Below are positions 10,441 through 24,218 of a stretch of 64,000 nt of DNA, piece by piece. The DNA comes from Paragordius varius. Its lineage: Eukaryota; Nematomorpha. A program made the position numbers and the translations under genes. Below the pieces are notes generated by a model that was given only the letters and a program-made list of their open reading frames with translations, was not told the DNA's origin and searched no databases. The stretch spans positions 5,394,001 to 5,458,000 of the forward strand of contig OZ176057.1 in NCBI GenBank assembly GCA_964247055.1, written 5' to 3'. How positions within the stretch are numbered: position 1 is the stretch's first letter; the number at the start of each line of letters is the position of its first letter.

Positions 10441-13400
10441 GGTTCAAAAAGTAATACAAATGGTTTAAAGTTTATTAAAAATACAGTAAATTATTTGAAA
10501 TTGCTTTTAAAAGTGAGAAATTATTTAAAAATTAATTAGAAGTTATAAAATTTGCTTAAAGGTTGTTAAAATTTGCTAAAAATCGGTTAAAGTTCTCTTA
10601 AAATTTGCTAAAAATCGGTTAAAATTTTCTAAAAATTTGTTAAAAATCGCTTAAAATTTGCGAAAAATCGGTTAAAATTTGTTAAAAATTGCTTAAAGCT
10701 TTCTTAAAATTTGTTAAAAATCGCTTAAAGTTCCAAAAATCGGTTAAAATTTTCTAAAAATTTGTTAAAAATTCATAAAATTTGTTAAAAATTGGTTAAA
10801 GTTTTGTAAAAATCTGTTAAAAATCGGTTAAAGTTTTCTTAAAATATGTTAAAAATTGGTTAAAATTTGCCAAAAATCGGTCAAAATTTTCTAAAGATAT
10901 GTTAAAAATCGGTTAAAATTTGCCAAAAGTTGGTTAAAATTTCTAAAAATTTGTTAAAAATCGGTTAAAGTTTTCTTAATATTTGTTAAAAATCGGTTAA
11001 AGTTTTCTTAATATTTGTTAAAAATCGGTTAAAGTTTTCTTAATATTTGTTAAAAATCGGTTAAAATTTTCTAAAAATTTGTTAAAAATGGCTTAAAGTT
11101 TTGTAAAAATTTGTTAAAAATCGGTTAAAGTTTTGTAAAAATCTGTTAAAAATCGCTTAAAGTTTTGTAAAAATCTGTTAAAAATCGGTTAAGGTTTTGT
11201 AAAAATTTGTTAAAAATCGGTTAAAATTTGCCAAAAATTTGTTAAAAATCGATTAAAATTTGCCAAAAATTTGTTAAAAATCGGTTAAAGTTTGCCTAAA
11301 AATTTTCTAAATATTTGTTTAAAATTGGTTAAAGTTTTCTTAAAATTTGCCAAAAATCGGTTAAAGTTTTCTTAAAATATGTTAAAAATCGGTTAAAGTT
11401 TTCTTGAAATTTGTTACAAATCGGTTAAAGTTTTGTAAAAATCTGTTAAAAATCGGTTAAAGTTTTTTTAAATTTGTTAAAAATCGGTTAAAGTTTTGTA
11501 AAAATTTGTTAAAAATCGGTTAAAATTTTCTTTAAATTTGTTAAAAATCGGTTAAAATTTGCCAAAAATCGGTTAATTTCTTAAAATTTGCCAAAAATCG
11601 GTTAAAGTTTTCTTAAAATTTGCCAAAATCGGTTAAGGTTTTCTAAAGATATGTTTAAAATCGGTTAAAATTTTCTAATTGTTAAAAATCGGTTAAAGAT
11701 TTGTAAAAATTTGTTAAAAATCGCTTAAAGTTTTGTAAAAATCTGTTAAAAATCGCTTAAAGTTTTGTAAAAATCTGTTAAAAATCGGTTAAGGTTTTGT
11801 AAAAATTTGTTAAAAATCGGTTAAAATTTGCCAAAAATTTGTTAAAAATCGGTTAAAGTTTGCCTAAAATCGGTTAAAATTTTCTAAATATTTGTTTAAA
11901 ATTGGTTAAAGTTGTCTTAAAACTTGTTAAAAATCGCTTAAAGTTTTCTTGAAATTTGTTAAAAAATTTTCTAAAAATTTGTTAAAAATCGGTTAAAGTT
12001 TTGTAAAAATTTTTTAAAAATCGGTTAAAGTTTTCTTGAAATTTGTTAAAAATCGGTTAAAGTTTTGTAAAAATTTGTTAAAAATCGGTTAAAGTTTTCT
12101 TAAAATTTGTTAAAAATCGGTTAAAGTTTTCTTAAAATTTGTTAAAAATCGGTTAAAGTTTTCTTAAAATTTGCCAAAAATCGGTTAAAGTTTTCTTAAA
12201 ATATGTTAAAAATCGGTTAAAGTTTTCTTGAAATTTGTTACAAATCGGTTAAAGTTTTGTAAAAATCTGTTAAAAATCGGTTAAAGTTTTCTTAAATTTG
12301 TTAAAAATCCATTAAAATTTGCCAAAAATCGGTTTAAGTTTTCTTAAAATTTGCCAAAAATCGGTTAAGGTTTTCTAAAGATATGTTTAAAATCGGTTAA
12401 AGATTTGTAAAAATTTGTTAAAAATCGCTTAAAGTTTTGTAAAAATCTGTTAAAAATCGCTTAAAGTTTTTTTAAATTTGTTTAAAATTGGTTAAAGTTT
12501 TCTTGAAATTTGTTACAAATCGGTTAAAGTTTTGTAAAAATCTGTTAAAAATCGGTTAAAGTTTTTTTAAATTTGTTAAAAATCGGTTAAAGTTTTGTAA
12601 AAATTTGTTAAAAATCGGTTAAAATTTTCTTTAAATTTGTTAAAAATCGGTTAAAATTTGCCAAAAATCGGTTAATTTCTTAAAATTTGCCAAAAATCGG
12701 TTAAAGTTTTCTTAAAATTTGCCAAAATCGGTTAAGGTTTTCTAAAGATATGTTTAAAATCGGTTAAAATTTTCTAATTGTTAAAAATCGGTTAAGGTTT
12801 TGTAAAAATTTGTTAAAAATCGGTTAAAATTTGCCAAAAATTTGTTAAAAATCGGTTAAAGTTTGCCTAAAATCGGTTAAAATTTTCTAAATATTTGTTT
12901 AAAATTGGTTAAAGTTGTCTTAAAATTTGTTAAAAATCGGTTAAAGTTTTCTTAAAATTTGTTAAAAATCGGTTAAAGTTTTCTTAAAATTTGTTAAAAA
13001 TCGGTTAAAGTTTTCTTAAAATTTGCCAAAAATCGGTTAAAGTTTTCTTAAAATATGTTAAAAATCGGTTAAAGTTTTCTTGAAATTTGTTACAAATCGG
13101 TTAAAGTTTTGTAAAAATCTGTTAAAAATCGGTTAAATTTTTCTTAAATTTGTTAAAAATCGGTTAAAATTTGCCAAAAATCGGTTTAAGTTTTCTTAAA
13201 ATTTGCCAAAAATCGGTTAAGGTTTTTTAAAGATATGTTTAAAATCGGTTAAAATTTTCTAATTGTTAAAAATCGGTTAAAGATTTGTAAAAATTTGTTA
13301 AAAATCGCTTAAAGTTTTGTAAAAATCTGTTAAAAATCGCTTAAAGTTTTGTAAAAATCTGTTAAAAATCGGTTAAGGTTTTGTAAAAATTTGTTAAAAA

Positions 13401-13975
13401 TCGGTTAAAATTTGCCAAAAATTTGTTAAAAATCGGTTAAAGTTTGCCTAAAATCGGTTAAAATTTTCTAAATATTTGTTTAAAATTGGTTAAAGTTGTC
13501 TTAAAACTTGTTAAAAATCGCTTAAAGTTTTCTTGAAATTTGTTAAAAAATTTTCTAAAAATTTGTTAAAAATCGGTTAAAGTTTTGTAAAAATTTGTTA
13601 AAAATCGGTTAAAGTTTTCTTGAAATTTGTTAAAAATCGGTTAAAGTTTTGTAAAAATTTGTTAAAAATCGGTTAAAGTTTTCTTGAAATTTGTTAAAAA
13701 TCGGTTAAAGTTCTCTTAAAATTTGTTAAAAATCCGTTAAAGTTTTCTCAAAATTTGTTAAAAATCGGTTAAAATTTGTTAAAAATCGCTTAAAGTTTTC
13801 TTAAAATTTGTTAAAAATCCGTTAAAGTTTTCTTAAAATTTGTTAAAAATCCGTTAAAGTTTTGTAAAAATTTGTTAAAAATCCGTTAAAGTTTTGTAAA
13901 AATTTGTTAAAAATCGGTTAAAATTTGCCAAAAAATTTTCTAAAAATTTGCTAAAAATCGGTTTAAAATATGCAT
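10441..13975 (+). repeat. 32-bp minisatellite array, unit 1
   Basis: About 110 copies of a 31-32 bp unit of the form GTTAAAAATCGGTTAAAGTT + TTCTTAAAATTT, with variants (TTTGCC, GCTTAAAG, TTTTGTAAAAAT). Higher-order structure: the rare variant TTTTCTAATTGTTAAAAATC recurs at about 11,671, 12,770 and 13,255, each inside long matching blocks. It lies between the first exon's donor and the next acceptor (14213) of the candidate transcription unit. Confidence 0.95.
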
Positions 13976-14504
13976 ATATCCAAATTTTGTAGCTAATAAT
14001 AATTGTCTAAAAATCGGAAAGTTAAAAAAATTCTTAAATTGTAAATATTAATTCGCTCAATTCGGCAAAATTGCTTAAGAAAAATGCCCGCAAATTGGTT
14101 TTTTAGATAATCACACACAAAACATATCATTCATTCTTAAATAGCGTTTTTTTAATTATTATATTGTATCGTTTATATTTATCATTTTATATATTTTCTT
14201 TATTTTTTTTTAGAATGTGTTGCCTCAATCAATTATTTGGACAAAACTGAAACGAATCATAAATGAAAAAATTTTGGCTTGATATTTAGGAATTTGGTAA
14301 TTTTTTTACAGTTTAATAATTCAAATAAGTAATTTATTATTATATTTATATTAAACTGTAAAAATTTATTTATTTAATTATATACTTACGAATAGTTAAT
14401 AAAACAGTTATTAAAATATTTTTTAAATCAATTGTTTTTTTATTTGAGTTGTTTTGATATTTCAGTTTTTTTAATTTATCAGTTATTTTTATTTAGGAGA
14501 TATT

Positions 14505-17500
14505 AATTTATTAAGCAGTTTTTTTAATTATGATTTTAATAATAAGCAGTTGTATTAATTAATCATTTGTTATTAATTAGTTGTTTTTATTAATTAGTTG
14601 TTTTTATTAATTAGTTGTTTTTATTAATTAGTTGTTTTTATTAATTAGTTGTTTTTATTTAGCAGTTGTTTTAATTAGTTGTTTTTATTGATCAGTTGTT
14701 TATATTGATCAGTTGTTTATATTGATCAGTTGTTTTTATTAATCAGTTGTTTTTATTAATCAGTTGTTTTAATTAATCAGTTGTTTTAATTAATCAGTTG
14801 TTTTAATTAATCAGTTGTTTTAATTAATCAGTTGTTTTAATTAATCAGTTGTTTTAATTAATCAGTTATTTTAATTAATCAGTTATTTTAATTAATCAGT
14901 TATTTTAATTAATCAGTTATTTTAATTAATCAGTTATTTTAATTAATCAGTTATTTTAATTAATCAGTTATTTTAATTAATCAGTTATTTTAATTAATCA
15001 GTTGTTTTTATTGATCAGTTGTTTTTATTAATTTTTATTAATCATTTTAATTAATCAGTTTTTTTTATTAATCAGTTGTTTGTATTAGACAGTTGTTTTA
15101 ATTAATCAGTTGTTTTTATTAATCAGTTGTTTTTATTAATCATTTGTTTTTATTAATCAGTTGTTTTTATTAATCATTTGTTTTTATTAATCATTTGTTT
15201 TTATTAATCATTTGTTTTTATTAATCATTTGTTTTTATTAATCATTTGTTTTAATTAATCATTTGTTTTTATTAATCAGTTGTATTAATAAATCAGTTGT
15301 ATTAAATAATCATTTGTTTATTAATCAGTTGTTTTAATTAATCAGTTGTTTTAATTAATCAGTTGTTTTAATTAATCAGTTGTTTTAATTAATCAGTTGT
15401 TTTAATTAATCAGTTGTTTTATTTAATCAGTTGTTTTATTTAATCAGTTGTTTTATTTAATCAGTTATTTTAATTAATCAGTTGTTTTTATTAATTTTTA
15501 TTAATTATTTTAATTAATCAGTTTTTTTAATTAATCACTTGTTTTAATTAATCACTTGTTTTAATTAATCACTTGTTTTAATTAATCACTTGTTTTAATC
15601 AGTTGTTTTATTTAATCAGTTGTTTTATTTAATCAGTTGTTTTATTTAATCAGTTATTTTAATTAATCAGTTGTTTTTATTAATTTTTATTAATTATTTT
15701 AATTAATCAGTTTTTTTAATTAATCAGTTTTTTTAATTAATCAGTTGGTTTTATTAATCAGTATTAATCAGTTGTTTTTTTAATCAGTTATTTTAATTAA
15801 TCAGTTATTTTAATTAATCAGTTGTTTTTATTAATTTTTATTAATCATTTAATTAATCAGTTTTTTTTATTAATCAGTTGTTTGTATTAGACAGTTGTTT
15901 TTATTAATCATTTGTTTTTATTAATTAGTTGTTTTTATTAATCATTTGTTTTTATTAATTAGTTGTTTTTAATAATCATTTGTTTTTATTAATCAGTTGT
16001 TTTTAAATAATCAATTGTTTTTATTAATCAGTTGTTTTTATTGATCAGTTGTTTTTATTGATCAGTTGTTTTTATTAATCAGTTGTTTTAATTAATCAGT
16101 TGTTTTAATTATCAGTTGTTTTAATTATCAGTTGTTTTAATTATCAGTTGTATTAATTATCTAATTAATCAGTCAGTTGTTTATATTAATCATTTGTTTT
16201 TATCAATCAGTTGTTTGTATTAGACAGTTGTTTTAATTAATCAGTTGTTTTTATTAATCATTTGTTTTTATTAATCAGTTGTTTTTATTAATCAGTTGTT
16301 TTAAATATCAGTTGTTTTAATTATCAGTTGTTTTAATTAATCAGTTGTTTGTATTAGACAGTTGTTTTAATTATCAGTTGTTTTAATTATCAGTTGTTTT
16401 AATTATCAGTTGTTTTAATTATCAGTTGTTTTAATTATCAGTTGTTTTAATTATCAGTTGTATTAATTATCAGTTGTTTTAATTAATCAGTTGTTTTTAT
16501 TTATCAGTCAGTTGTTTTAATTAATCATTTGTTTTTATTAAGTTGTTTGTATTAGACAGTTGTTTTAATTAATCAGTTGTTTTTATTAATCAGTTGTTTT
16601 TATTAATCAGTTGTTTTTATTAATCATTTGTTTTTATTTTTCATTTGTTTTTATTAATCAGTTGTTTTTATTAATCAGTTGTTTTAAATATCAGTTGTTT
16701 TAATTATCAGTTGTTTTAATTATCAGTTGTTTTAATTATCAGTTGTTTTAATTATCAGTTGTATTAATTATCAGTTGTTTTAATTATCAGTTGTTTTAAT
16801 TAATCAGTTGTTTTTATTAATTTTTATTAATCATTTAATTAATCAGTTTTTTTTATTAATCAGTTGTTTGTATTAGACAGTTGTTTTTATTAATCATTTG
16901 TTTTTATTAATCAGTTGTTTTTATTAATCATTTGTTTTTATTAATCAGTTGTTTTTATTAATCATTTGTTTTTATTAATCATTTGTTTTTATTAATCATT
17001 TGTTTTTATTAATCATTTGTTTTTATTAATCATTTGTTTTAATTAATCATTTGTTTTTATTAATCAGTTGTATTAATAAATCAGTTGTATTAAATAATCA
17101 TTTGTTTATTAATCAGTTGTTTTAATTAATCAGTTGTTTTAATTAATCAGTTGTTTTAATTAATCAGTTGTTTTAATTAATCAGTTGTTTTATTTAATCA
17201 GTTGTTTTATTTAATCAGTTGTTTTATTTAATCAGTTATTTTAATTAATCAGTTGTTTTTATTAATTTTTATTAATTATTTTAATTAATCAGTTTTTTTA
17301 ATTAATCACTTGTTTTAATTAATCACTTGTTTTAATTAATCACTTGTTTTAATTAATCACTTGTTTTAATCAGTTGTTTTATTTAATCAGTTGTTTTATT
17401 TAATCAGTTGTTTTATTTAATCAGTTATTTTAATTAATCAGTTGTTTTTATTAATTTTTATTAATTATTTTAATTAATCAGTTTTTTTAATTAATCAGTT

Positions 17501-20092
17501 TTTTTAATTAATCAGTTGGTTTTATTAATCAGTATTAATCAGTTGTTTTTTTAATCAGTTATTTTAATTAATCAGTTATTTTAATTAATCAGTTGTTTTT
17601 ATTAATTTTTATTAATCATTTAATTAATCAGTTTTTTTTATTAATCAGTTGTTTGTATTAGACAGTTGTTTTTATTAATCATTTGTTTTTATTAATTAGT
17701 TGTTTTTATTAATCATTTGTTTTTATTAATTAGTTGTTTTTAATAATCATTTGTTTTTATTAATCAGTTGTTTTTAAATAATCAATTGTTTTTATTAATC
17801 AGTTGTTTTTATTGATCAGTTGTTTTTATTGATCAGTTGTTTTTATTAATCAGTTGTTTTAATTAATCAGTTGTTTTAATTATCAGTTGTTTTAATTATC
17901 AGTTGTTTTAATTATCAGTTGTATTAATTATCAGTTGTTTTAATTAATCAGTCAGTTGTTTATATTAATCATTTGTTTTTATCAATCAGTTGTTTGTATT
18001 AGACAGTTGTTTTAATTAATCAGTTGTTTTTATTAATCATTTGTTTTTATTAATCAGTTGTTTTTATTAATCAGTTGTTTTAAATATCAGTTGTTTTAAT
18101 TATCAGTTGTTTTAATTAATCAGTTGTTTGTATTAGACAGTTGTTTTAATTATCAGTTGTTTTAATTAATCAGTTGTTTTAATTATCAGTTGTTTTAATT
18201 ATCAGTTGTTTTAATTATCAGTTGTTTTAATTATCAGTTGTATTAATTATCAGTTGTTTTAATTAATCAGTTGTTTTTATTAATCAGTCAGTTGTTTTAA
18301 TTAAACATTTGTTTTTATTAATCAGTTGTTTGTATTAGACAGTTGTTATAATTAATCAGTTGTTTTTATTAATCAGTCAGTTGTTTTAATTAATCATTTG
18401 TTTTTATTAATCAGTTGTTTTAATTAATCAGTTGTTTTAATTAATCAGTTGTTTTTATTAATCAGTCAGTTGTTTTAATTAATCATTTGTTTTTATTAAG
18501 TTGTTTGTATTAGACAGTTGTTTTAATTAATCAGTTGTTTTTATTAATCAGTTGTTTTTATTAATCATTTGTTTTTATTTTTCATTTGTTTTTATTAATC
18601 AGTTGTTTTTATTAATCAGTTGTTTTAAATATCAGTTGTTTTAATTATCAGTTGTTTTAATTATCAGTTGTATTAATTATCAGTTGTTTTAATTAATCAG
18701 TCAGTTGTTTATATTAATCATTTGTTTTTATTAATCAGTTGTTTGTATTAGACAGTTGTTTTAATTAATCAGTTGTTTTTATTAATCATTTGTTTTTATT
18801 AATCAGTTGTTTTTATTAATCAGTTGTTTTAAATATCAGTTGTTTTAATTATCAGTTGTTTTAATTAATCAGTTATTTGTATTAGACAGTTGTTTTAATT
18901 ATCAGTTGTTTTAATTATCAGTTGTTTTAATTAATCAGTTGTTTTAATTATCAGTTGTTTTAATTATCAGTTGTTTTAATTATCAGTTGTTTTAATTATC
19001 AGTTGTTTTAATTATCAGTTGTATTAATTATCAGTTGTTTTAATTATCAGTTGTTTTAATTAATCAGTTGTTTTTATTAATCAGTCAGTTGTTTTAATTA
19101 AACATTTGTTTTTATTAATCAGTTGTTTGTATTAGACAGTTGTTATAATTAATCAGTTGTTTTTATTAATCAGTCAGTTGTTTTAATTAATCATTTGTTT
19201 TTATTAATCAGTTGTTTTAATTAATCAGTTGTTTTAATTAATCAGTTGTTTTTATTAATCAGTCAGTTGTTTTAATTAATCATTTGTTTTTATTAAGTTG
19301 TTTGTATTAGACAGTTGTTTTAATTAATCAGTTGTTTTTATTAATCAGTTGTTTTTATTAATCATTTGTTTTTATTTTTCATTTGTTTTTATTAATCAGT
19401 TGTTTTTATTAATCAGTTGTTTTAAATATCAGTTGTTTTAATTATCAGTTGTTTTAATTATCAGTTGTTTTAATTATCAGTTGTTTTAATTATCAGTTGT
19501 ATTAATTATCAGTTGTTTTAATTATCAGTTGTTTTAATTATCAGTTGTATTAATTATCAGTTGTTTTAATTAATCAGTCAGTTGTTTTAATTAAACATTT
19601 GTTTTTATTAATCAGTTGTTTGTATTAGACAGTTGTTATAATTAATCAGTTGTTATAATTAATCAGTTGTTTTTATTAATCAGTTGTTTTTATTAATCAT
19701 TTGTTTTTATTTTTCATTTGTTTTTATTAATCAGTTGTTTTTATTAATCAGTTGTTTTAAATATCAGTTGTTTTAATTATCAGTTGTTTTAATTAATCAG
19801 TTGTTTGTATTAGACAGTTGTTTTAATTATCAGTTGTTTTAATTAATCAGTTGTTTTAATTAATCAGTTGTTTGTATTAGACAGTTGTTTTAATTATCAG
19901 TTGTTTTAATTAATCAGTTGTTTTAATTAATCAGTTGTTTTAATTAATCAGTTGTTTTAATTAATCAGTTGTTTTTATTAATCAGTTGTTTTTATTAATC
20001 AGTTGTATTAATAAATCAGTTGTATTAATTAATCAGTTGTTTTAAATAATCAGTTGTTTTAATTAATCAGTTGTTTTAATTATCAGTTGTTT
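14505..20092 (+). repeat. 17-bp satellite array, unit 1
   Basis: About 5.6 kb of CAGTTGTTTTAATTAAT and 16-18 bp variants (TTTTTATTAAT, TTTTAATTAT, GTTTGTATTAGA). Large higher-order duplications exist: the rare CAGTTGGTTTTATTAATCAG occurs at 15742 and 17513, and GTATTAGACAG at 15884 and 17655, both 1,771 bp apart. Other blocks repeat near 18,300, 19,100 and 19,580. No coding content. Confidence 0.95.
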
Positions 20093-20799
20093 TTTCAAAT
20101 AATATTCACCGGCTCTTTTTATAATTCATTTTTTTATATACATGTTTTATTAATATTCTACAGTTGTATTTAATTAATAAATCAGCTGTTTTTGTCACTT
20201 TTAAATCATAAATCTTTAATTGATAAAAATGTTTTGAAATATTTATGTGGTTTAAAACATATGGTTTCATAATACATCTAAATTAAACAATTAAACATTA
20301 TATTTTAACAAATACAGGTGGTATAAAAGAAAACTTTCAAAATAATTTTGCAAGCGAAAAAAACTTTATTTTTATTAATGATAATTAAAATTCCTAAAAT
20401 TGATTTTTAAAAGATAGTTGATTGAATATTTAATGGGGAAAGTTTAAACATTTTTAATGGCGTTTATCGTATAAATTAACCTTATATATTCATATAATGT
20501 AACAAATCTCAAACAGATTAAATATATTTATTCCATAATTTATTTTAGAACATTTGCCTTAATTTCCGCAAAAACTGAAAGGAATCAAAAAGAAGACGTT
20601 ATTTCGAATTTTCCAAAATATATGGTAATTATTTTTACTTTTTTTAAACAATTGATTTTTAAAATTTTGCAGTTAATTATAATAAATAATTTTTACTAAA
20701 AATGCTATTTTTTACAAATACATTCTTATTTTTTTAAATTCATCTTGTAAAAGAATTTAATATATATATATATATATAAACCGCAAAAGTCAGCCGTTT

Positions 20800-21115
20800 A
20801 GTTTTGCACTAATGAATTTAAATCCTAAAACTCTTTAAAAACCACTTTAAACTCTTTAAAAAAGCGATATTTTTTTAAATAAAAATTTTTTCTAAAAACT
20901 ACTAAACTAAAAAAGGCTAAATTTTTTTAAAAAGGCCATAATATTTTTAAATCAAAAAATGCGCTGAAATTTTATAAAAACTACTAAAATTATCTAAAAG
21001 CCATTTTTTAAAAAAGACACGAATATTTTTTTAAAACCCACTAAAATCTTCTGAAAACCGCCAAAAGTCTCTAAAAGTCGCTAATTTTTCTCAAAACTGC
21101 AGAATTATTGATTTT
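20800..21115 (+). repeat. Degenerate 20-bp-type minisatellite, unit 1
   Basis: Eroded run of AAAACCGCTAAAA-like units (AAAACCACTTTAAACTC, AAAACCGCCAAAAGTC). It matches the family dominant in unit 2, so both units once had related intron satellites. Confidence 0.6.
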
Positions 21116-22997
21116 TTTCGCAAAAACACGTCACAACTGTTGATTTTATTAATTTCATTATTTTAACCGATTGTTAACCATTAAATAGCGTTTTTTGTAA
21201 AATAATTATTTAATGTTTTATTTTTTTAATTTAGAATATGTTGCCTCAATTATTTGCGCAAAACTAATAAGAAAATTATAGCTAGAATATTTGGGGATTG
21301 GGTAATTACTATTTGCACTTTATTGTTTAATCATTTTTTAATCACCAATTGTTTTACTTATTCAGTTGTTTTTATAAGTTTTGTTTCACGTGTTTAATCT
21401 ATCGTTTATTAATAAGTTTATCAATTGTTTTTATTAGAATAAATTTTATTCGTTTTATGAAAATTTTTTTTGATCATTCAATTATTTTACATTTTTTTTA
21501 TTTTGATATAGATAAATGTGTTGTTTCTAAATTTTGCTACTCAAAAACGCTAAGGAAACGTAATGAAAAAGCTTAATTGAATATTAAGGATCGATTTGGT
21601 AATTATATATAAATTATTAATTTTTAAAACATACATATATTGACTAATTAAATATTTTATTATAAATTGATTAATTATTCAAAATAATTAGTTGATATTA
21701 ATAATACTTTATATATATATATAAAACACAATTGATTTTAAAACATGGCTTATAACTTTATTAAAAACGACTGTCTAATCATAAAACTCTTATTTATTAA
21801 TCAGCTGATAAAATTGAACAAAATAAATGATTTTTTATTTAATCAGTAGTTTTGATAATACACCTTATTTAGTTAAAAATAAATATTTAGCTAAGATTAT
21901 TAATAAATAATTAATTTTATTTAAATTAGGGGCCAAATTTTAAGTAAAAACCTTCTAAACCTTATTATTTTTTTACAAAATCAACTGATTTTTAGTTTGA
22001 TATAATTAACCGCAAAAGTTGTTTATATTGATAATCTATTTTTAAAATTTTTAAACTTTTTAAAAAAGTTTTTTTGTTTTAAACTGCAAAGCCCGCTTTT
22101 CTACTAATTATTAATTTTTATCAAAAATCTTTACATAAAGTTATAATTGTTCCTTTAATTTTTATTGCAAAATAAAAACATTATTTTGTTATATATATCC
22201 ATTTTTATGGATCAGTTAGTTTTTTTTCAAATAAGATATTTATATTTTGGATCCTAAATTACAATATATATTTGAATTGATGATTTACTATTTAACTTTA
22301 TATCTTATTTTTAGGAAACAATATAGTAACCTTTGATTGCTGGCTGCCATATCCGTTAAACTATTTAGGTATATATTTTTCATTACTTTTCAATTTAATT
22401 ATGCATTTTATTTGAATGTTTTTATCTCTTTTTTTAATTTTTTAATTCTATAACATTGTTACTAATTATGAGAGGGGGGAATATTGATTACAAAAAAGTT
22501 TTGAATCATTTAAATTTATTTCTTTGTCGTATTATTTTAAATAAATAACCCCAATTCATAATTGGTGAAACACTTTTTTCAGTGGACTTTAATAAATAAG
22601 ACAAAATGCACTTAACATTGGACCTTTCTTTTGATTTGTTTTTATAAAAAAAACTTTGAAATGTTTTATTATTTTGCTATCTACATCTTGACCCTTTTGT
22701 ATTACATATCATCAACACTTTAAATAATTTTTATTAATCTTGTACATTTCTTTAATTTAATTTGTCAGAATATCTTTGATTATGTATAATTTTATTTTTT
22801 CTCTTAAATTTAGTGGTTCTTGATCTAGAAATATCCTAAATTTTTTTCCAATGGCAAACTTTTGTTGGCCTACTGTAATATTCCTCAATATTAAAACACA
22901 AAACAATAATGTTTATTATTTTCCCTTCCACATGTAAATGCATTTATGTATGTTTTTTAATGGACAAGATTTCGGAATATTTGCAATATTACATTTA

Positions 22998-23060
22998 GGT
23001 TTCGAGTATGTGGGCTAGGGTTAGGGTGAGGGATTGGAGTTGGTTTATTTTCGCATTTCT
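22998..23060 (-). repeat. Partial palindromic element, reverse orientation, unit 1
   Basis: Reverse-strand tail: TTTCGAGTATGTGGGCTAGG, GGTTAGGGTGAGGGATTGG, then TTTTCGCATTTCT. The hairpins are missing. Further eroded copies in the same orientation lie near 23,205-23,245 and 23,742-23,780. Confidence 0.7.
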
Positions 23061-23329
23061 TTTCATTTGATAATTGTGAATTTTCTTATAGTTAACAATT
23101 GATTTTGAATTAAGAGTTTATTTAAAAACCGGAATCTTAAATAAATGATAAACCTGTCAATATATACATTAGGATTTTATGGCTCATTATAAAGTTTATT
23201 TAAGGTTTTCGAGTTTGTGGTTTAGGTTAGGGGATTAATCGTTTATTATAGAATCCGATTTATTTTTAAAAATCTAAATCTAGCTAAAATCATAATTTTA
23301 CAGGTATTTTTGGAACAAATAAAAATCGT

Positions 23330-23690
23330 TAAAACTTTCTACAGCTAAAAAAATTTAAAAACCGGTTAAACTAAAAACATTAAATTCTTCTAAAAAACAC
23401 GATCTAAAAAAAGACACACAAAAAACACTAAAACTTTCTAAAACCAGTAAAATTTTTAAAAATTGCTAAGTTTTTTTAAAAAACACTTTGAAATTCTCTA
23501 AAAAACCGCTAAAATTTTTCAAAAATCAGTAAATTTTTTCAATGAATACCAAAATTTTTTTAACAAGATATTCAAAAAACATCAATAAAACTTTTTAAAC
23601 AAACAGTTGCAAAAAGCACCAAATCATAACAAATCCAAGTCTATAAAATCCTCTAAAAACCCCTAAATTTTGTAAATACCGTATTAATAA
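23330..23690 (+). repeat. Degenerate 20-bp-type minisatellite, unit 1 (distal)
   Basis: Irregular repeats such as AAAAACCGCTAAAATTTTTC and AAAACACTAAAACTTTCT among the reverse palindromic elements. Strongly decayed. Confidence 0.6.
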
Positions 23691-24218
23691 TTTCCACAAA
23701 AATATGTCAATTGTTTAATTAACAATGCAAGGTTAAATGATTTTGACTTTGTGGGCTAGAGTTAATGTGAGGGATTATAGAGCTTAATATGATAGATATT
23801 GTAAATTTTATATGTTAATTGTTTGAGGTCTTAAGTTTGCCACTGAAAAAAGCTTATAAACCACAAAAATTTGTTATTAAAAACCACTAATTGGTTAAAC
23901 GAGCAATCAATAAATAATATTGTATTTATTAATTATCTATTAATATTTTTAGATTTTAAAAATACTTACGCACAAAACTGTCCAACAATTTAAAATAAAG
24001 AAGCTAATGACACCAACAACAAATTGACACAAGATCAAAAATCAATAGACAAGAATGAAAATATCAAAGAAATTGATTATTTTTTATATAAATAATATTA
24101 ATAAATAATCTAAATATATTATCATTTTTTCTTTGAAAAAAAAATTAAAAAATATCAATAAATATATATAACCCCCCCCCCCCCCCAAAGGGCGAGAAAA
24201 AAAAATTAAAAAATATTC

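Larger units (their letters stand above)
9198..23999 (+). other. Candidate spliced transcription unit with satellite introns, unit 1
   Basis: Inferred from signals only. A TATA box at 9190 is followed by a first exon ending at 9529 with donor GTAAGT. Exon-like modules with polyT-AG acceptors and GGTAATT donors lie at 14214-14296, 20549-20624, 21235-21301 and 21512-21598, then a different module at 22315-22368 (GGTATA donor), and AATAAA at 23994-23999. The introns contain the 32-bp and 17-bp satellites. A 26-nt GT...AG gap may also split exon 1 (AAAAG / GTAAATTG...CATTAG). The module at 21512 reads to a stop with a basic tail (TLRKRNEKA). No family recognised; it could be a noncoding RNA gene or one for a small basic protein. 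Confidence 0.4.
58..24171. repeat. Tandem ~24-kb unit, copy 1 (most diverged)
   Basis: Unit counted from its poly-C run to the next one (24,114 bp). It shares with units 2 and 3 the hairpin block, the LST8 region and the promoter. It departs from them past about 5,690, where the LST8-upstream gene is absent. Its minisatellite (32-bp family) and very long 17-bp satellite also differ from those in unit 2. Unit length and order come from aligning landmark strings by eye. Confidence 0.9.

Noticed and set aside
10441-20092. CRISPR-like regular repeats
   Set aside because: Repeats are contiguous AT-rich tandem units without unique spacers, in a eukaryotic genome.
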